Source: Microbacteriaceae bacterium
GTDB lineage: Bacteria; Actinomycetota; Actinomycetes; Actinomycetales; Microbacteriaceae
DNA length: 32,547 nt
Assembly: GCA_022701925.1 (NCBI GenBank)
Contig: JAKONM010000313.1
Location: 1 to 32,547 of the forward strand
Direction: 5' to 3'
The notes beneath the pieces are model-generated. The model was not told where the DNA came from and searched no databases. It saw nothing but the letters and a program-made list of their open reading frames with translations. Within the stretch, counting starts at the first letter, position 1. Every line of letters begins with the position of its first letter. Shown piece by piece: positions 16,849 to 25,010 of the stretch. Made by a program: the position numbers and the translations under genes.

Positions 16849-16851
16849 TCG

Positions 16852-17445
16852 ATGTTCGCTCTGATCTGTAACGGGGTCGTCCACGACCTGCTCGCCGTCG
16901 ATCCCGCCCTCGAACTCGATCCGGAGCGCGCCGGCGATCTGAAGGTCGTCGACGTCTCGAACGTCCCCGGCATCGCGGTCGGCTGGTTCGCGAACGCCGA
17001 CGGCACGTTCCGTGCCCCGGCCCTGCCGACGGTCGACCTCGCCGCGCTCAAGGCCTCGCTGAAGGCCCAGGTCGACGCCGCGGCCGAAGCCCTGCGCCTC
17101 ACCCTCATCACCCCAGGCTCCGGCCAGGCGATGGAGTACCAGGAGGCCTACGCCGAGGCCGTCCAGGTCGACGCGGCCGCCAAGGCCGGCCAGGCGGTCG
17201 ACGGCGCGGGCTTCCCGATGCTGACCGCCTCGATCGGCTACGACGTTGACCCACAGACCAAGCTGCCGAGCGTCGACGTGGTCGGCGAGGCGCGCGCGGT
17301 GCTCGCCGCCTACGACGCCTACCAGCGCGCCGGCGCCGCCATCCGCGCCGCCCGGCTGAAGGCCAAGGCGGCGATCGACGCCGCCGCCTCTGTCGACGCG
17401 GCCCGGGCCGCGTTCGCGGCGATCGCATGGCCGACCTTCGCCTGA
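16852..17445 (+). CDS. Tail fibre assembly/chaperone-like protein
   Basis: A 197-residue protein starting 3 bases after the glycine-rich fibre gene. The N-terminal strand (MFALICNGVVHDLLAVDP) and the GWFANADGTFRAPA turn recall the small proteins that follow fibre genes and help fold or attach them. Residues 60-197 are Ala-rich helices that could form a long coiled coil. No catalytic motif is seen. It ends 28 bases before a terminator. The chaperone role is inferred from position and the N-terminal pattern; it could instead be a minor fibre part. Confidence 0.6.
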   Translation: MFALICNGVVHDLLAVDPALELDPERAGDLKVVDVSNVPGIAVGWFANADGTFRAPALPTVDLAALKASLKAQVDAAAEALRLTLITPGSGQAMEYQEAYAEAVQVDAAAKAGQAVDGAGFPMLTASIGYDVDPQTKLPSVDVVGEARAVLAAYDAYQRAGAAIRAARLKAKAAIDAAASVDAARAAFAAIAWPTFA

Positions 17446-17473
17446 TCGGGCCCGTCCGCACCTGACCCGCCCA

Positions 17474-17496
17474 CGCCGCCTCGGGGCGGCGTTTTG
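17474..17496 (+). terminator. Rho-independent terminator after first fibre pair
   Basis: A perfect 7-bp stem (CGCCGCC 17474-17480, GGCGGCG 17485-17491) has a TCGG loop and is followed by TTTT. It lies between the first fibre/chaperone pair and the next fibre-region gene. Confidence 0.7.
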
Positions 17497-17522
17497 CTGC
17501 CCGCCTCGAGGAAACCTGCAGC

Positions 17523-18155
17523 ATGACTGCAATCCTGCAGTTGCCTCTAATCCAGGTCGTGTTCGAGACGGCGACCAACGAGGACTGGCGCGACGGCGTC
17601 GCCTTTGCGACCGCCGGCGAGGTCGTCGGTTACGCCGCCCCGGGCAACGCGGGCACGGGCGGGCTCGCCGCGCTGGCCGTCTCGGCGGGCGCCTACATCG
17701 GCGACTACGTCCTCACCCTCACCGGTGCGACCGCCTACCGGGTCACGGACCCGGACGGCTACCTTCTCGGTTCTGGCTTGCTCGGCGTTCCGTTCGCCCG
17801 GTCGGGCGTGAGTTTCACGCTCCAGCCCGGCCCCACTCCCTTCGCGGCGGGCGACACCTTGATCGCCTCGGTTCTGCCGAGCCCGATCGACCTAACCGGG
17901 ATCGGGTTTCGGATGATGGTTAAGGAAAGCCTCTCGCGGGCTACCGTCGACCTCAGCGCCTCCACGGACAACGGCCTGCTGGTCAACGGTGGACCCTCCG
18001 GCGTCCTCGGCCTGGCGGTGCGGCAACCGCTGATGTTCAAGATCCCGGCCGGCGGGCTCGTCTGCGACATCCTCGCGGAGGGCGACGGCGTCGAGCGGCG
18101 CTGCGTCACCGGCACGATCAACCACGTTCTGGGCGTGACGCGCCCCGGGGCTTGA
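17523..18155 (+). CDS. Phage structural protein, two-domain, unknown role
   Basis: A 210-residue protein. Residues 35-110 (GNAGTGGLAALAVSAGAYIG, then DYVLTLTGATAYRVTDPDG, then LQPGPTPFAAGDTLIASVLP) match a small beta module often fused to head-decoration or tail proteins of phages. The second half (DLTGIGFRMMVKESLSRATV, a KIPAGGLVCDILAEGDGV strand and RRCVTGTINHVLGVTRP) is another beta sandwich of the type found in baseplate-upper or receptor-binding proteins. It lies at the head of the tandem collagen/fibre genes. It is possibly a fibre connector. A GAGGAAACC site precedes the ATG. Confidence 0.6.
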   Translation: MTAILQLPLIQVVFETATNEDWRDGVAFATAGEVVGYAAPGNAGTGGLAALAVSAGAYIGDYVLTLTGATAYRVTDPDGYLLGSGLLGVPFARSGVSFTLQPGPTPFAAGDTLIASVLPSPIDLTGIGFRMMVKESLSRATVDLSASTDNGLLVNGGPSGVLGLAVRQPLMFKIPAGGLVCDILAEGDGVERRCVTGTINHVLGVTRPGA

Positions 18156-18162
18156 GGACGCC

Positions 18163-18474
18163 ATGACCGAGATGCGCTCCCTCGTGCGCGTGACCGCGCG
18201 CGCCGTGCCGTTGCCGGTGCAGCAGATCGTCCCCGCACCGGCGCCGATCGCCGCCCCGGCGCCGGTCCCGATGATTGAGCGCCCGGCGCGCATCCAGCCC
18301 GGCGGCCTGATTGCCGGGCCGCCCGGGCCCGCCGGCGAACGCGGTGCGGACGGGGCCCCCGGCGCGGCTGGGGCCAAGGGTGATCCGGGACCGGCCGGTC
18401 CCCAGGGCCCGCAGGGTCAGCAAGGCCTGCCGGGCTCGGCGGGCGACGGTACGTTGGACGGGGGCTTCTTCTGA
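18163..18474 (+). CDS. Collagen-like fibre protein 1
   Basis: A 103-residue protein. Residues 17-43 are Pro/Ala-rich (PAPAPIAAPAPVP). Residues about 51-95 are uninterrupted Gly-X-Y triplets (GPPGPAGERGADGAPG and onward), a collagen-like triple helix. It ends GTLDGGFF. Short collagen helices are common shaft pieces in phage fibres. The stop overlaps the next gene's ATG as TGATG, so the two are translated together. It shares the GLIAG-x-x-GPAG start of its Gly-X-Y run with the second collagen-like gene at 19481. Confidence 0.75.
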   Translation: MTEMRSLVRVTARAVPLPVQQIVPAPAPIAAPAPVPMIERPARIQPGGLIAGPPGPAGERGADGAPGAAGAKGDPGPAGPQGPQGQQGLPGSAGDGTLDGGFF

Positions 18475-19481
18475 TGGCCGCGACGATCAAGCTCAAGCGC
18501 CGCACTTCCGGCGTCGCCGGCTCGCCCGCCGCGCTGGCCTCCGGCGAGATCGCCTTCAACGAGGCGGCCGGCGATCTGAACCTGTACTACGGCGCCGGCG
18601 ACAACGGCGCGGGGCAGGCCACCAGCATCCTGGCGATCGCCGGCTTCGGTACCGCGTTCACCACCAAGGTGGCCGCGTTTCGCCTCGACCAGCTCGCGGC
18701 GGCGTCCGCCCCGCTCGTCGGCGTGGATCCGACCCTGCCCGCCCACCTCGCGACGAAGAACTACGTCGACAACGCCATTCAGGGCCTCGACCCCAAGGCG
18801 TCGGTCCAGTTCGCATCGGCCGGGCCGCTCGCCGCGAACACGCGGGCCGGAAACGTCCTGACCGCCTCCGCGAACGGCGCGCTCAGCGTCGATGGCGGCG
18901 CCCCCGCCGCGGGCCAGCGCATCCTCGTCAAGGATGAGGCTGCGGCGGCCAACAACGGCATCTACGACGTCACCGCGGCCGGATCGTCCACGGCGCCCTA
19001 CGTCCTGACGCGCTCCGCCGACTTCAACCTCTGGGCCGAGGTTCCGGGCGCGTTCGTATTCGTCGAGCAGGGCTCTGCGAACGCCGACACCGGCTGGCTC
19101 TCGACCGCGGACCAGGGCGGCACGCTCAACACCACGGCCATCGGCTTCGCCCAGTTCTCCTCGGCCGGCGCGGTGTCGGCCGGAAACGGCTTGGTGAAGA
19201 GCGGCAACGTCCTCGCGGTGCTGGCCGACGCCGGCATCACCGTATCCGCCGCCGGCGTGCGGATCTCGGCGAGCTACGCCGGCCAGACCTCGATCACCAC
19301 CCTCGGCACCGTCACCGCGGGTGCGTGGAACGGCACCGTGATCGCCCCGGGCTACGGCGGGACCGGCCTCAGCGCGGTGCCGACCGGCCTGCTCAAGGGC
19401 AACGGGACGGCGTACGCGGCCGCCGTGGCCGGCACTGACTATCTCGCGCCCAATTCGACGATCGACGGCGGGACGTTCTGA
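18474..19481 (+). CDS. Tail fibre protein with Mtd-like N-terminal domain
   Basis: A 335-residue fibre. Residues 1-45 (MAATIKLKRRTSGVAGSPAA, LASGEIAFNEAAGDLNLYYG) form the small hub domain seen at the start of many phage fibres and of the Mtd tropism protein. LATKNYVDNAIQGLDPKASV marks the next segment, a widespread fibre domain with NNGIYDVTAAGS and ADFNLWAEVPGAFVFVEQG. The end contains GTVTAGAWNGTVIAPGYGGT, a shaft motif, and closes with STIDGGTF. It is coupled by TGATG to the genes on both sides. Confidence 0.8.
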   Translation: MAATIKLKRRTSGVAGSPAALASGEIAFNEAAGDLNLYYGAGDNGAGQATSILAIAGFGTAFTTKVAAFRLDQLAAASAPLVGVDPTLPAHLATKNYVDNAIQGLDPKASVQFASAGPLAANTRAGNVLTASANGALSVDGGAPAAGQRILVKDEAAAANNGIYDVTAAGSSTAPYVLTRSADFNLWAEVPGAFVFVEQGSANADTGWLSTADQGGTLNTTAIGFAQFSSAGAVSAGNGLVKSGNVLAVLADAGITVSAAGVRISASYAGQTSITTLGTVTAGAWNGTVIAPGYGGTGLSAVPTGLLKGNGTAYAAAVAGTDYLAPNSTIDGGTF

Positions 19482-19762
19482 TGGCCATCACCGCGATCAG
19501 CGTCCTGCGGCGCGACCCCGCGCTCGCCAACGCCTCCGGCCTGATCGCGGGCGCGACCGGCCCGGCCGGAGCCCAGGGACAGGCCGGTGCGTCCGGTCCG
19601 GCCGGATCCCAAGGACAGCCCGGCCTCGCCGGTCGCGGCATCGCGGGGGTCGGCTTCGACGCGAACGGCCACCTCATCGTGACCTACAGCGACGGCTCGA
19701 CCAGCGACGCCGGCACCATCGCCGCCCCGCAGGCCTCAGGCGCCGACGGCGGCACCTTCTAG
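19481..19762 (+). CDS. Collagen-like fibre protein 2
   Basis: A 93-residue protein with a Gly-X-Y run at about residues 23-52 (GATGPAGAQGQAGASGPAG, SQGQPGLAGRG). A short beta segment common after phage collagen runs follows (GVGFDANGHLIVTYSDGSTS). It ends GADGGTF, close to the ends of the two genes before it (DGGFF, DGGTF). It starts at TGATG with the previous fibre stop. It is probably a trimeric fibre shaft or linker piece. After it come 105 bases with no gene before the next fibre. Confidence 0.72.
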   Translation: MAITAISVLRRDPALANASGLIAGATGPAGAQGQAGASGPAGSQGQPGLAGRGIAGVGFDANGHLIVTYSDGSTSDAGTIAAPQASGADGGTF

Positions 19763-19867
19763 GGCCGGCCGGGCCACCGCCTCGCTCGACCCCTGTCCCT
19801 ACGCCGCGCCCCGGTCGGATGAGCCTCCGGCCGTGTGGGCACGCGTGTCCGCGCTTGCGAGTATCCC

Positions 19868-21949
19868 ATGGCCAATGCGATCCAGCTCAAGCGGTCGAGC
19901 ACCGCCGGGGCCGTGCCGAGCGCGCTCGCCGACGGCGAGGTCGCCGTCCAGCAGGCCGACGGCGTCCTGTTCTGGCGCGACGCAGCGCAGGCGGTGCAGC
20001 GCCTGTTGTTTCCCAAGCGCTCGCCGGCGGCCGATGCCGCCTACGCGATCAAGGCGACCGACACCTATGTCGGCGTCTCCGCCCTGACCGCCGCGCGCAC
20101 GCTCACCCTGCCCGCGGCCTCGGCCTATCCGGCCGGCCATATCCTGACGGTCGCGGACGAGAAGGGCGCCTGCAGCGCCAGCCTCACTGTCACTCTGTCT
20201 CCCGCGGGCTCCGACACGGTCAACGGTGCGGCCTCGCTCGTCCTGTCGGTGCCGAACTTCAACGTCCGGCTGTCCAGCGACGGCGCCGCGAAGTGGGTCG
20301 TGTCCGGCCGCGGCGTCCCCCTGCTCGGGGATGCCTCCGGCGCGACGGTCGCGCTCAGCTCGGGCGCCGCCGCCGGCACGCTCGCGAACCAGTTGGCGAC
20401 GATGCCGGTCTCCCCGGCGCAGCAGACCGCGATCAACGCGGCCCAGAGCAACGCGATCAGCTCGGCCGCCTCCGACGCCACCTCGAAAGCCAATACGGCC
20501 CAGAGCAACGCGATCAGCACCGCGGCCTCCGACGCGACCTCGAAAGCCAGCGCCGCCCAGAGCAACGCGATCGCCGCATCGCTTCAGCGTTCCTCCAATC
20601 TATCCGATCTCGGGAATGCCGGGACGGCACGGACCAATCTCGGGCTCGGCGGGGCTGCGACGCTCAGCGTTGGGACGGCGGCCGGGACGGTCGCGGCGGG
20701 CAACGACGCGCGCCTGAACGGGGCGCTCCCTACGGTTCAGATCCTACCCGCGGCGACGCAGACCGGCAGCTTCGCGACCGCGCTGTTCAACCAACAGTTC
20801 AGTGAGCAGTACACCGCCGGCGCCGGGTTCGCGATCGGTCACGCGCTGCTCATGACCCGGACGGGCGGCACGGGCCACCGTGAAGCCGTCCACGTCGAGA
20901 TGATCTCGAACGCGACCCCAGCCGGCTTCTTCAACGTCGGCGGCAACTTCATCGGACACCTCACCGGCGGGTCCGGTTCGTGCTTCGGGCTCAACGCGGT
21001 CGGCTGGGTCGATGCCGGCATCGCCTCGACCGCGGAATGCTCCGCGTTCGAGGCCAATACGGTCGTCAAGGCCGCGTGCAACCGCAAGACCGGCATCCAG
21101 ATTGTCGACTCCGACGGTTCGACCGCGTCGGGCACGGTGTTCGATGCCGGCCTGCTACTCGCCACCAACGGGACCGGCATCGGCTACTCGATCGGGATCC
21201 AGTTCGGCGCGGGCGCCTACACCGACGGGCGCGACCTCGGCATCCTGGCGAACGGCACGCTGATCGGGGTCAAGGCGACCTCGAAGACGTTGCGGGCCGG
21301 CCTCGATCTCGCCGGCGTCACGAACTGGGGCATCGCGCCGATCCTCCTCAACGCCGGCGGCGGCAAGGGCCTGGCCTTCGGCGGGGATCTCGGCGGCGGG
21401 GCCGTCCTCACCGACACGACCGCCAACGGGCACAGGCTCCGGTTCGCGAACGCCCAGACCGTCCTCCAGAACAGCGGTGGCGGCAACATCGTCGGGATCA
21501 GCGACGGCGGCGCGATCTCCTGCGCGGGCGTCACGCTGACGACGCCCAACTCGACCGGCGACGTCTCCGGGATGAGCGTCACGCCGAACGCCAGCGCGAC
21601 GGCGGGGACCCTGGCGCGGCTGATCAACGACCTCGGCGGTTCGGCGAACCTGTCGGCGTCCGGGTATTACCGGGCGCCGAACGGCCTGATCCTGCAGTGG
21701 ACCTCGATCAACCTCGGCTCGACCGCGGATCAATCGTTCTCGTGGCCGATCGCCTTCCCGAACGCGCTGCTCGGCCACGCCAACGCGGTCGAGAGCTCCG
21801 ACACGGCCACCACGTCGGCTTGGACGCTCAAGATGGACGGGGTGACCAAGACCGGCGGCAACGTCCGGGCCCGGGTGACCAACAACGGCGGCACGACGGG
21901 ACAGGCCGCCGGCACGACGATCGCTCGCCTCCTCTCGGTTGGGTACTGA
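19868..21949 (+). CDS. Large tail fibre protein with gp53-like C-terminal tip
   Basis: A 693-residue fibre. I chose ATG 19868 because the protein then opens MANAIQLKRSSTAGAVPSAL, parallel to the 335-residue fibre upstream. Residues 75-170 form a beta domain (ALTAARTLTLPAASAYPAGH). Residues 192-236 hold two and a half copies of a 19-residue Ala/Ser repeat (AQSNAISSAASDATSKANT), a likely trimeric coiled coil. LSDLGNAGTARTNLGLG is a classic shaft motif. The middle (about 300-560) is Gly-rich beta structure. The last 100 residues (GYYRAPNGLILQWTSINLG, FSWPIAFPNALLGHA) match the gp53-like fibre tip that binds receptors. A chaperone-like gene follows directly. Confidence 0.83.
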   Translation: MANAIQLKRSSTAGAVPSALADGEVAVQQADGVLFWRDAAQAVQRLLFPKRSPAADAAYAIKATDTYVGVSALTAARTLTLPAASAYPAGHILTVADEKGACSASLTVTLSPAGSDTVNGAASLVLSVPNFNVRLSSDGAAKWVVSGRGVPLLGDASGATVALSSGAAAGTLANQLATMPVSPAQQTAINAAQSNAISSAASDATSKANTAQSNAISTAASDATSKASAAQSNAIAASLQRSSNLSDLGNAGTARTNLGLGGAATLSVGTAAGTVAAGNDARLNGALPTVQILPAATQTGSFATALFNQQFSEQYTAGAGFAIGHALLMTRTGGTGHREAVHVEMISNATPAGFFNVGGNFIGHLTGGSGSCFGLNAVGWVDAGIASTAECSAFEANTVVKAACNRKTGIQIVDSDGSTASGTVFDAGLLLATNGTGIGYSIGIQFGAGAYTDGRDLGILANGTLIGVKATSKTLRAGLDLAGVTNWGIAPILLNAGGGKGLAFGGDLGGGAVLTDTTANGHRLRFANAQTVLQNSGGGNIVGISDGGAISCAGVTLTTPNSTGDVSGMSVTPNASATAGTLARLINDLGGSANLSASGYYRAPNGLILQWTSINLGSTADQSFSWPIAFPNALLGHANAVESSDTATTSAWTLKMDGVTKTGGNVRARVTNNGGTTGQAAGTTIARLLSVGY
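20441..20575 (+). repeat. 57-bp tandem repeat inside fibre gene
   Basis: Copies start at 20441, 20498 and 20555 (the last partial), with a period of exactly 57 bases. Each opens with GCCCAGAGCAACGCGATC and encodes 19 residues. The repeat is in frame, so copy number could change fibre length without breaking the gene. Confidence 0.85.
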
Positions 21950-21950
21950 C

Positions 21951-22547
21951 ATGCGGCTCTACGCACGCTTCGGCGCCGACGGTCTGCGGCCGGCGTTCTA
22001 CCCCGACGACGTCTACCCGGACGTCGTCGCGTACGGGCCTCGGCCGGAGGCGAGCGAGGCCGATCCCGATCCGGTCGCCCCGGAGATCTCGCGGACTCGC
22101 CACCCGGCGATCCCCGCGGATGCCGTCGAGATCAGCTACGATCAGTGGCAGGACTTCCTCGCCCACCAGGGCGAGCGGCGCTGGGACGGGGGTGCGCTCG
22201 TCGCGTATAGCCCGACGCCGCCCCCGGCAACGCCTCCCGCCAGCGTTTCGCTCGCCGAATGGCGATCCGCGCTCGATCTCTGGATGATCGACGGCGCGTC
22301 GGGGGCGGCTTCGAAGCTTTCGCAGGTCTACGCCAAGGTCACACCGATCCGGGATGCGGGCAACCCGCTTGGCAAGGTCGCGATGCAGCAGCTCGAATAC
22401 TCCAACAACGTCGAGCTGTCAGCGCTGTTCAAGATCAAGGACGCCTTCGGCTTCGACGAAGCCGCCTGCATCGAGAGCATGTGGCGCGCCGATCGGGTGC
22501 GCTCGGGCGACTTTTCGGGCGTCTGGCCGATCCCAGCAGGGGCTTAG
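21951..22547 (+). CDS. Tail fibre assembly chaperone-like protein
   Basis: A 198-residue protein that starts one base after the large fibre stop. The opening (MRLYARFGADGLRPAFYPDD) and the VEISYDQWQDFLAHQGERRW segment are typical of fibre assembly proteins: a fibre-end-like strand, then an 'i...eW..l' helix. The C-terminal half (LAEWRSALDLWMIDGASGAA, then NNVELSALFKIKDAFGFDEA) is helical. Such proteins help the fibre tip fold and trimerise. ATG 21951 is preferred over an upstream in-frame ATG at 21939 that lies inside the fibre gene. Confidence 0.68.
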   Translation: MRLYARFGADGLRPAFYPDDVYPDVVAYGPRPEASEADPDPVAPEISRTRHPAIPADAVEISYDQWQDFLAHQGERRWDGGALVAYSPTPPPATPPASVSLAEWRSALDLWMIDGASGAASKLSQVYAKVTPIRDAGNPLGKVAMQQLEYSNNVELSALFKIKDAFGFDEAACIESMWRADRVRSGDFSGVWPIPAGA

Positions 22548-22575
22548 CGTCGTCGCCGCGCCGTGCAACGACAGC

Positions 22576-22606
22576 CCGGCCGGACCCGAAGGCCCGGCCG
22601 GTTCTT
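22576..22606 (+). terminator. Possible weak terminator in 241-base gap
   Basis: Two copies of CCGGCCGG (22576-22583 and 22594-22601) can pair across a 10-base loop and are followed by TTCTTC. The rest of the gap 22548-22788 holds no convincing gene. The T tract is poor, so this may only be a structured spacer. Confidence 0.4.
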
Positions 22607-22788
22607 CGGCATCCGCGGCAGGTGTGCGGTCCTATGATGGTCAGCCCACCCGGTTAACGACCCGCTGATCCTCGCCATCACGACCGCGCGATGGCGGGCG
22701 CCTGACCCGACCAACAAACCCCTGACCTCCACCCCGGAGAGCGCCAGCGCTCCCCGTCCGCATGCCCGTGCCTGAAGGGGTCTCCCGC

Positions 22789-23178
22789 ATGGCCCGCTAC
22801 TACGTTTTCGCGACGCAGCCCGAGGCGCAGGCGTGCGTCGACCGCATCAACGTGCGGGCGCGGACCGTCTACGCGGCGCAAGGCTACCAGCTCGACGAGG
22901 CCGGCGCGATCATCGGGCAGCGCGCCAGCGACGGCGCGCCGATGCCGGACGCGGCCAAAACGCTGACCTGGGACATCCCGCGCCAGCGCCGCGACGGCAA
23001 GTGGGTGGTCGCCCATTGCGACCTGGTCCCGGGCGCGACCTTCGTGCTCAAGCCGACTGCGATCCCACCGCTGACCGTGGCTGCGTTCGTCGCTCAGGAC
23101 GTCCCCGCCACCGCGACGGTGGAGGTCGAGGACGCGTCGTGGTGGCCCGCGCCGCCCGTCATAAGGGCGGCCGTCTAA
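22789..23178 (+). CDS. Small fibre-region protein, unknown
   Basis: A 129-residue protein beginning MARYYVFATQPEAQACVDRI. I chose ATG 22789 because GAAGGGG lies upstream at suitable distance. It has an N-terminal helix-strand segment, a central TLTWDIPRQRRDGKWVVAHC strand and a Pro-rich C-terminus. The stop TAA overlaps the start of the LamG fibre gene (TAATG), so it is coupled to it. I do not recognise the family. By position it may be a fibre chaperone or attachment protein. Confidence 0.62.
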   Translation: MARYYVFATQPEAQACVDRINVRARTVYAAQGYQLDEAGAIIGQRASDGAPMPDAAKTLTWDIPRQRRDGKWVVAHCDLVPGATFVLKPTAIPPLTVAAFVAQDVPATATVEVEDASWWPAPPVIRAAV

Positions 23179-23858
23179 TGGCTACCCGGCTCTGGACCCC
23201 GGAACAGGATCTGGCGTCCGCACTCGTCGCTCATTGGGATGCGCAGCAGGGTGTTACCCAGGCCGCAGGATCTGTCTCGCAATGGACGGACACCGTCGCC
23301 GGCATCGCCGCAACGCAGGGCACGGCGTCGAACCAGCCGACGTTTTCCGCGACGACTAGGAACGGCAAGCCGGGCCTGTCGTTCGGCGGCAATCAGTTCC
23401 TCAGCTTCAGCTCGGCGACGTTCCCCAAAGGGTCGGCCGCCCGGTCGCTGTTCGTGGCCGGGTACATGGCCAAGAATACGACCAGCACGCGGACGCTGTT
23501 CAACTACGGCTCGACCGGTTCATGGGTAGCGGCCGGCGTCACGGGAGGGAGTGCGGGCAAGGCGCTGGTCGATACCTGGGGGACGTTCACCTCATCGCAG
23601 ACGCTGTGGTCGGAAGCCGACGTGGCGCTGTACTGGCAGGCCTCCGGTTCGGCTCAGTCGATCGTTGTCGATGGTGGCACGGCTTACACCTCGTCGAACA
23701 ACCTCAACACGTCGGGCAACGGCGGCCTCATCGGCACCGACGCCTATGGCGGCCAGCAATGGATTGGCTCCATCCAGCAGGCGCTGGTGTTCAACCGCCT
23801 CCTTACGGCGGACGAACGGCAGCAGCTTGAGGGCTGGGAGAGCTGGTACGACGGCTAG
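23178..23858 (+). CDS. LamG-like fibre/adhesin, ends at in-frame amber
   Basis: A 226-residue protein with the pattern of a concanavalin/LamG-type domain found in phage fibres. It includes LASALVAHWDAQQGVTQAAG, VSQWTDTVAGIAATQG, the SFGGNQFLSFSSATFPKGSA strands, and WIGSIQQALVFNRLLTADER followed by QQLEGWESWYDG. These domains normally end '..LpaGHPYk..aP'. Here TAG at 23856-23858 comes first, and the missing piece (AGANLPAGHPYKSAAPTV) follows in the same frame. The gene is therefore either truncated by mutation or read through. It is coupled to the upstream gene by TAATG. Confidence 0.75.
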   Translation: MATRLWTPEQDLASALVAHWDAQQGVTQAAGSVSQWTDTVAGIAATQGTASNQPTFSATTRNGKPGLSFGGNQFLSFSSATFPKGSAARSLFVAGYMAKNTTSTRTLFNYGSTGSWVAAGVTGGSAGKALVDTWGTFTSSQTLWSEADVALYWQASGSAQSIVVDGGTAYTSSNNLNTSGNGGLIGTDAYGGQQWIGSIQQALVFNRLLTADERQQLEGWESWYDG

Positions 23859-24044
23859 GCCGGCGCCAACCTTCCGGCCGGCCACCCGTACAAGTCCGCG
23901 GCCCCGACCGTCACGACGTCCGATGGCGGAACTGTCTACACGGCCAGCATCGGTATCGCGGCCGCCCCGGGCCAGCTTGGGGCGGCCCTGCTCGCCGGCG
24001 TCAGCGCCGCCGCCCTGGCAGTTGCACCGGGGCTGACGGCCGCC

Positions 24045-25010
24045 GGCGGGGCGCTCTACGGGGCGAGCCTGGCGCTCTCCGCCCTGGCGCCACTCTCCGC
24101 CTCTGCGGCCGCGCAGGTGTCCGCCTCGGCCACGCTCGCCGCCGCGCCCGGCCTGTCCGGGGCGGCGCAGGGCGCGGTGGCCGCCGCGCTGTCGATCGCC
24201 GCACTGGCCGCGCAGGCGGGCGCGTCGGGTCTTTCGGCGGCGTCGGCCCTCGGCCTGGCACAGGCCGCCGGGCTCAGTTCCTCCAGCGCGATCACCGCCG
24301 CCCAGGCGGCCGCGCTGGCCCTGGCGGTGGCGCAGGCGTCGAACGCCGGCGGCGCGACCTACGCGTCGGCCATGGCGCTCGCGGCCTCCGCGCTCCTCGC
24401 CGGCGCGGGGCGGGGATCCGCGGCGGCAGCCGCCGCGCTCGCCATCGCCCCCGGCACCGCCGGTGCCGGCGCGCTCGGTGCAGCCGGCACCCTCGGGCTG
24501 GCTCAAGCCGCCGGTGGCGGCGCCGCCTCCGCCGCCGTCCTCTCGGGGGCGGGTACGCTCGCGCAGGCGCCGGGGGTCTCGACCGCCTCGGCCGTCGTCG
24601 GGTCCGGGGTCGCGAGCCTCGCGCAAGCGCTCGCCGCCTCGATGTCGACCGGCGGGGCGCAGAGCTACAGCGCGGCGATGGCCCTGGCCGCCTCCGCGAT
24701 CCAGACATCGGCGGGGCAAGGGGTCGGCGCCGCCGCCGTGCCGCTGGCGGCGAGCCTCGGGCTCTCAGGGTCGGCCGCCGCCCTGTACGCCGGGGCGGTG
24801 GCGCTGACCCAGGCTCGCGGCCAGGGCGGGCAGGCCACGGCCATCGCGATCGCGGCGGCCGCCCTCGTCCAGGCGATGGGTGTCGCCGTCGGTACGGGCG
24901 GCGGCCAGAGCTACGCCGCGGCGGTCACGCTCGCCGCGCGCGCCCTGCAGGCGGCCGACGCCGCCACCGGCCAGGCGGCGCTCATGAGCCTCGCCGCGGC
25001 CGCGGGCGCC
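24045..25010 (+). repeat. Ala/Gly-rich imperfect protein repeats
   Basis: The translated frame holds units of about 17-22 residues following 'A-x-x-LA-x-A-x-G-x-S-x-A'. A marker 'GG-x-x-Y-x-A-x-x-LA' recurs with its Tyr at 24057, 24360 and 24666, spaced 101 and 102 codons, and again at 24912. This suggests a long super-repeat made of about five short ones, probably a stiff fibre shaft. Confidence 0.65.

Noticed and set aside
20441..20575. Tandem repeat considered as a CRISPR array
   Set aside because: The repeat is contiguous, in frame with the fibre gene and has no spacers. It encodes a coiled-coil repeat.
18474..21949. Diversity-generating retroelement, because fibre starts resemble the Mtd N-terminal domain
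   Set aside because: No reverse transcriptase, template repeat or adenine-rich variable repeat was seen. The N-terminal module is widespread in ordinary fibres.
22548..22668. Extra collagen-like coding segment (SPAGPEGPAG) in the gap after the chaperone-like gene
   Set aside because: There is no start codon or ribosome site in frame and only two Gly-X-Y triplets. The pattern follows from the CCGGCC repeats.
23856..23858. Genome-wide reassignment of TAG as a sense codon
   Set aside because: TAG is the natural stop of many genes here, for example at 6044, 10462, 19762, 22547, 25469, 29034 and 30090.
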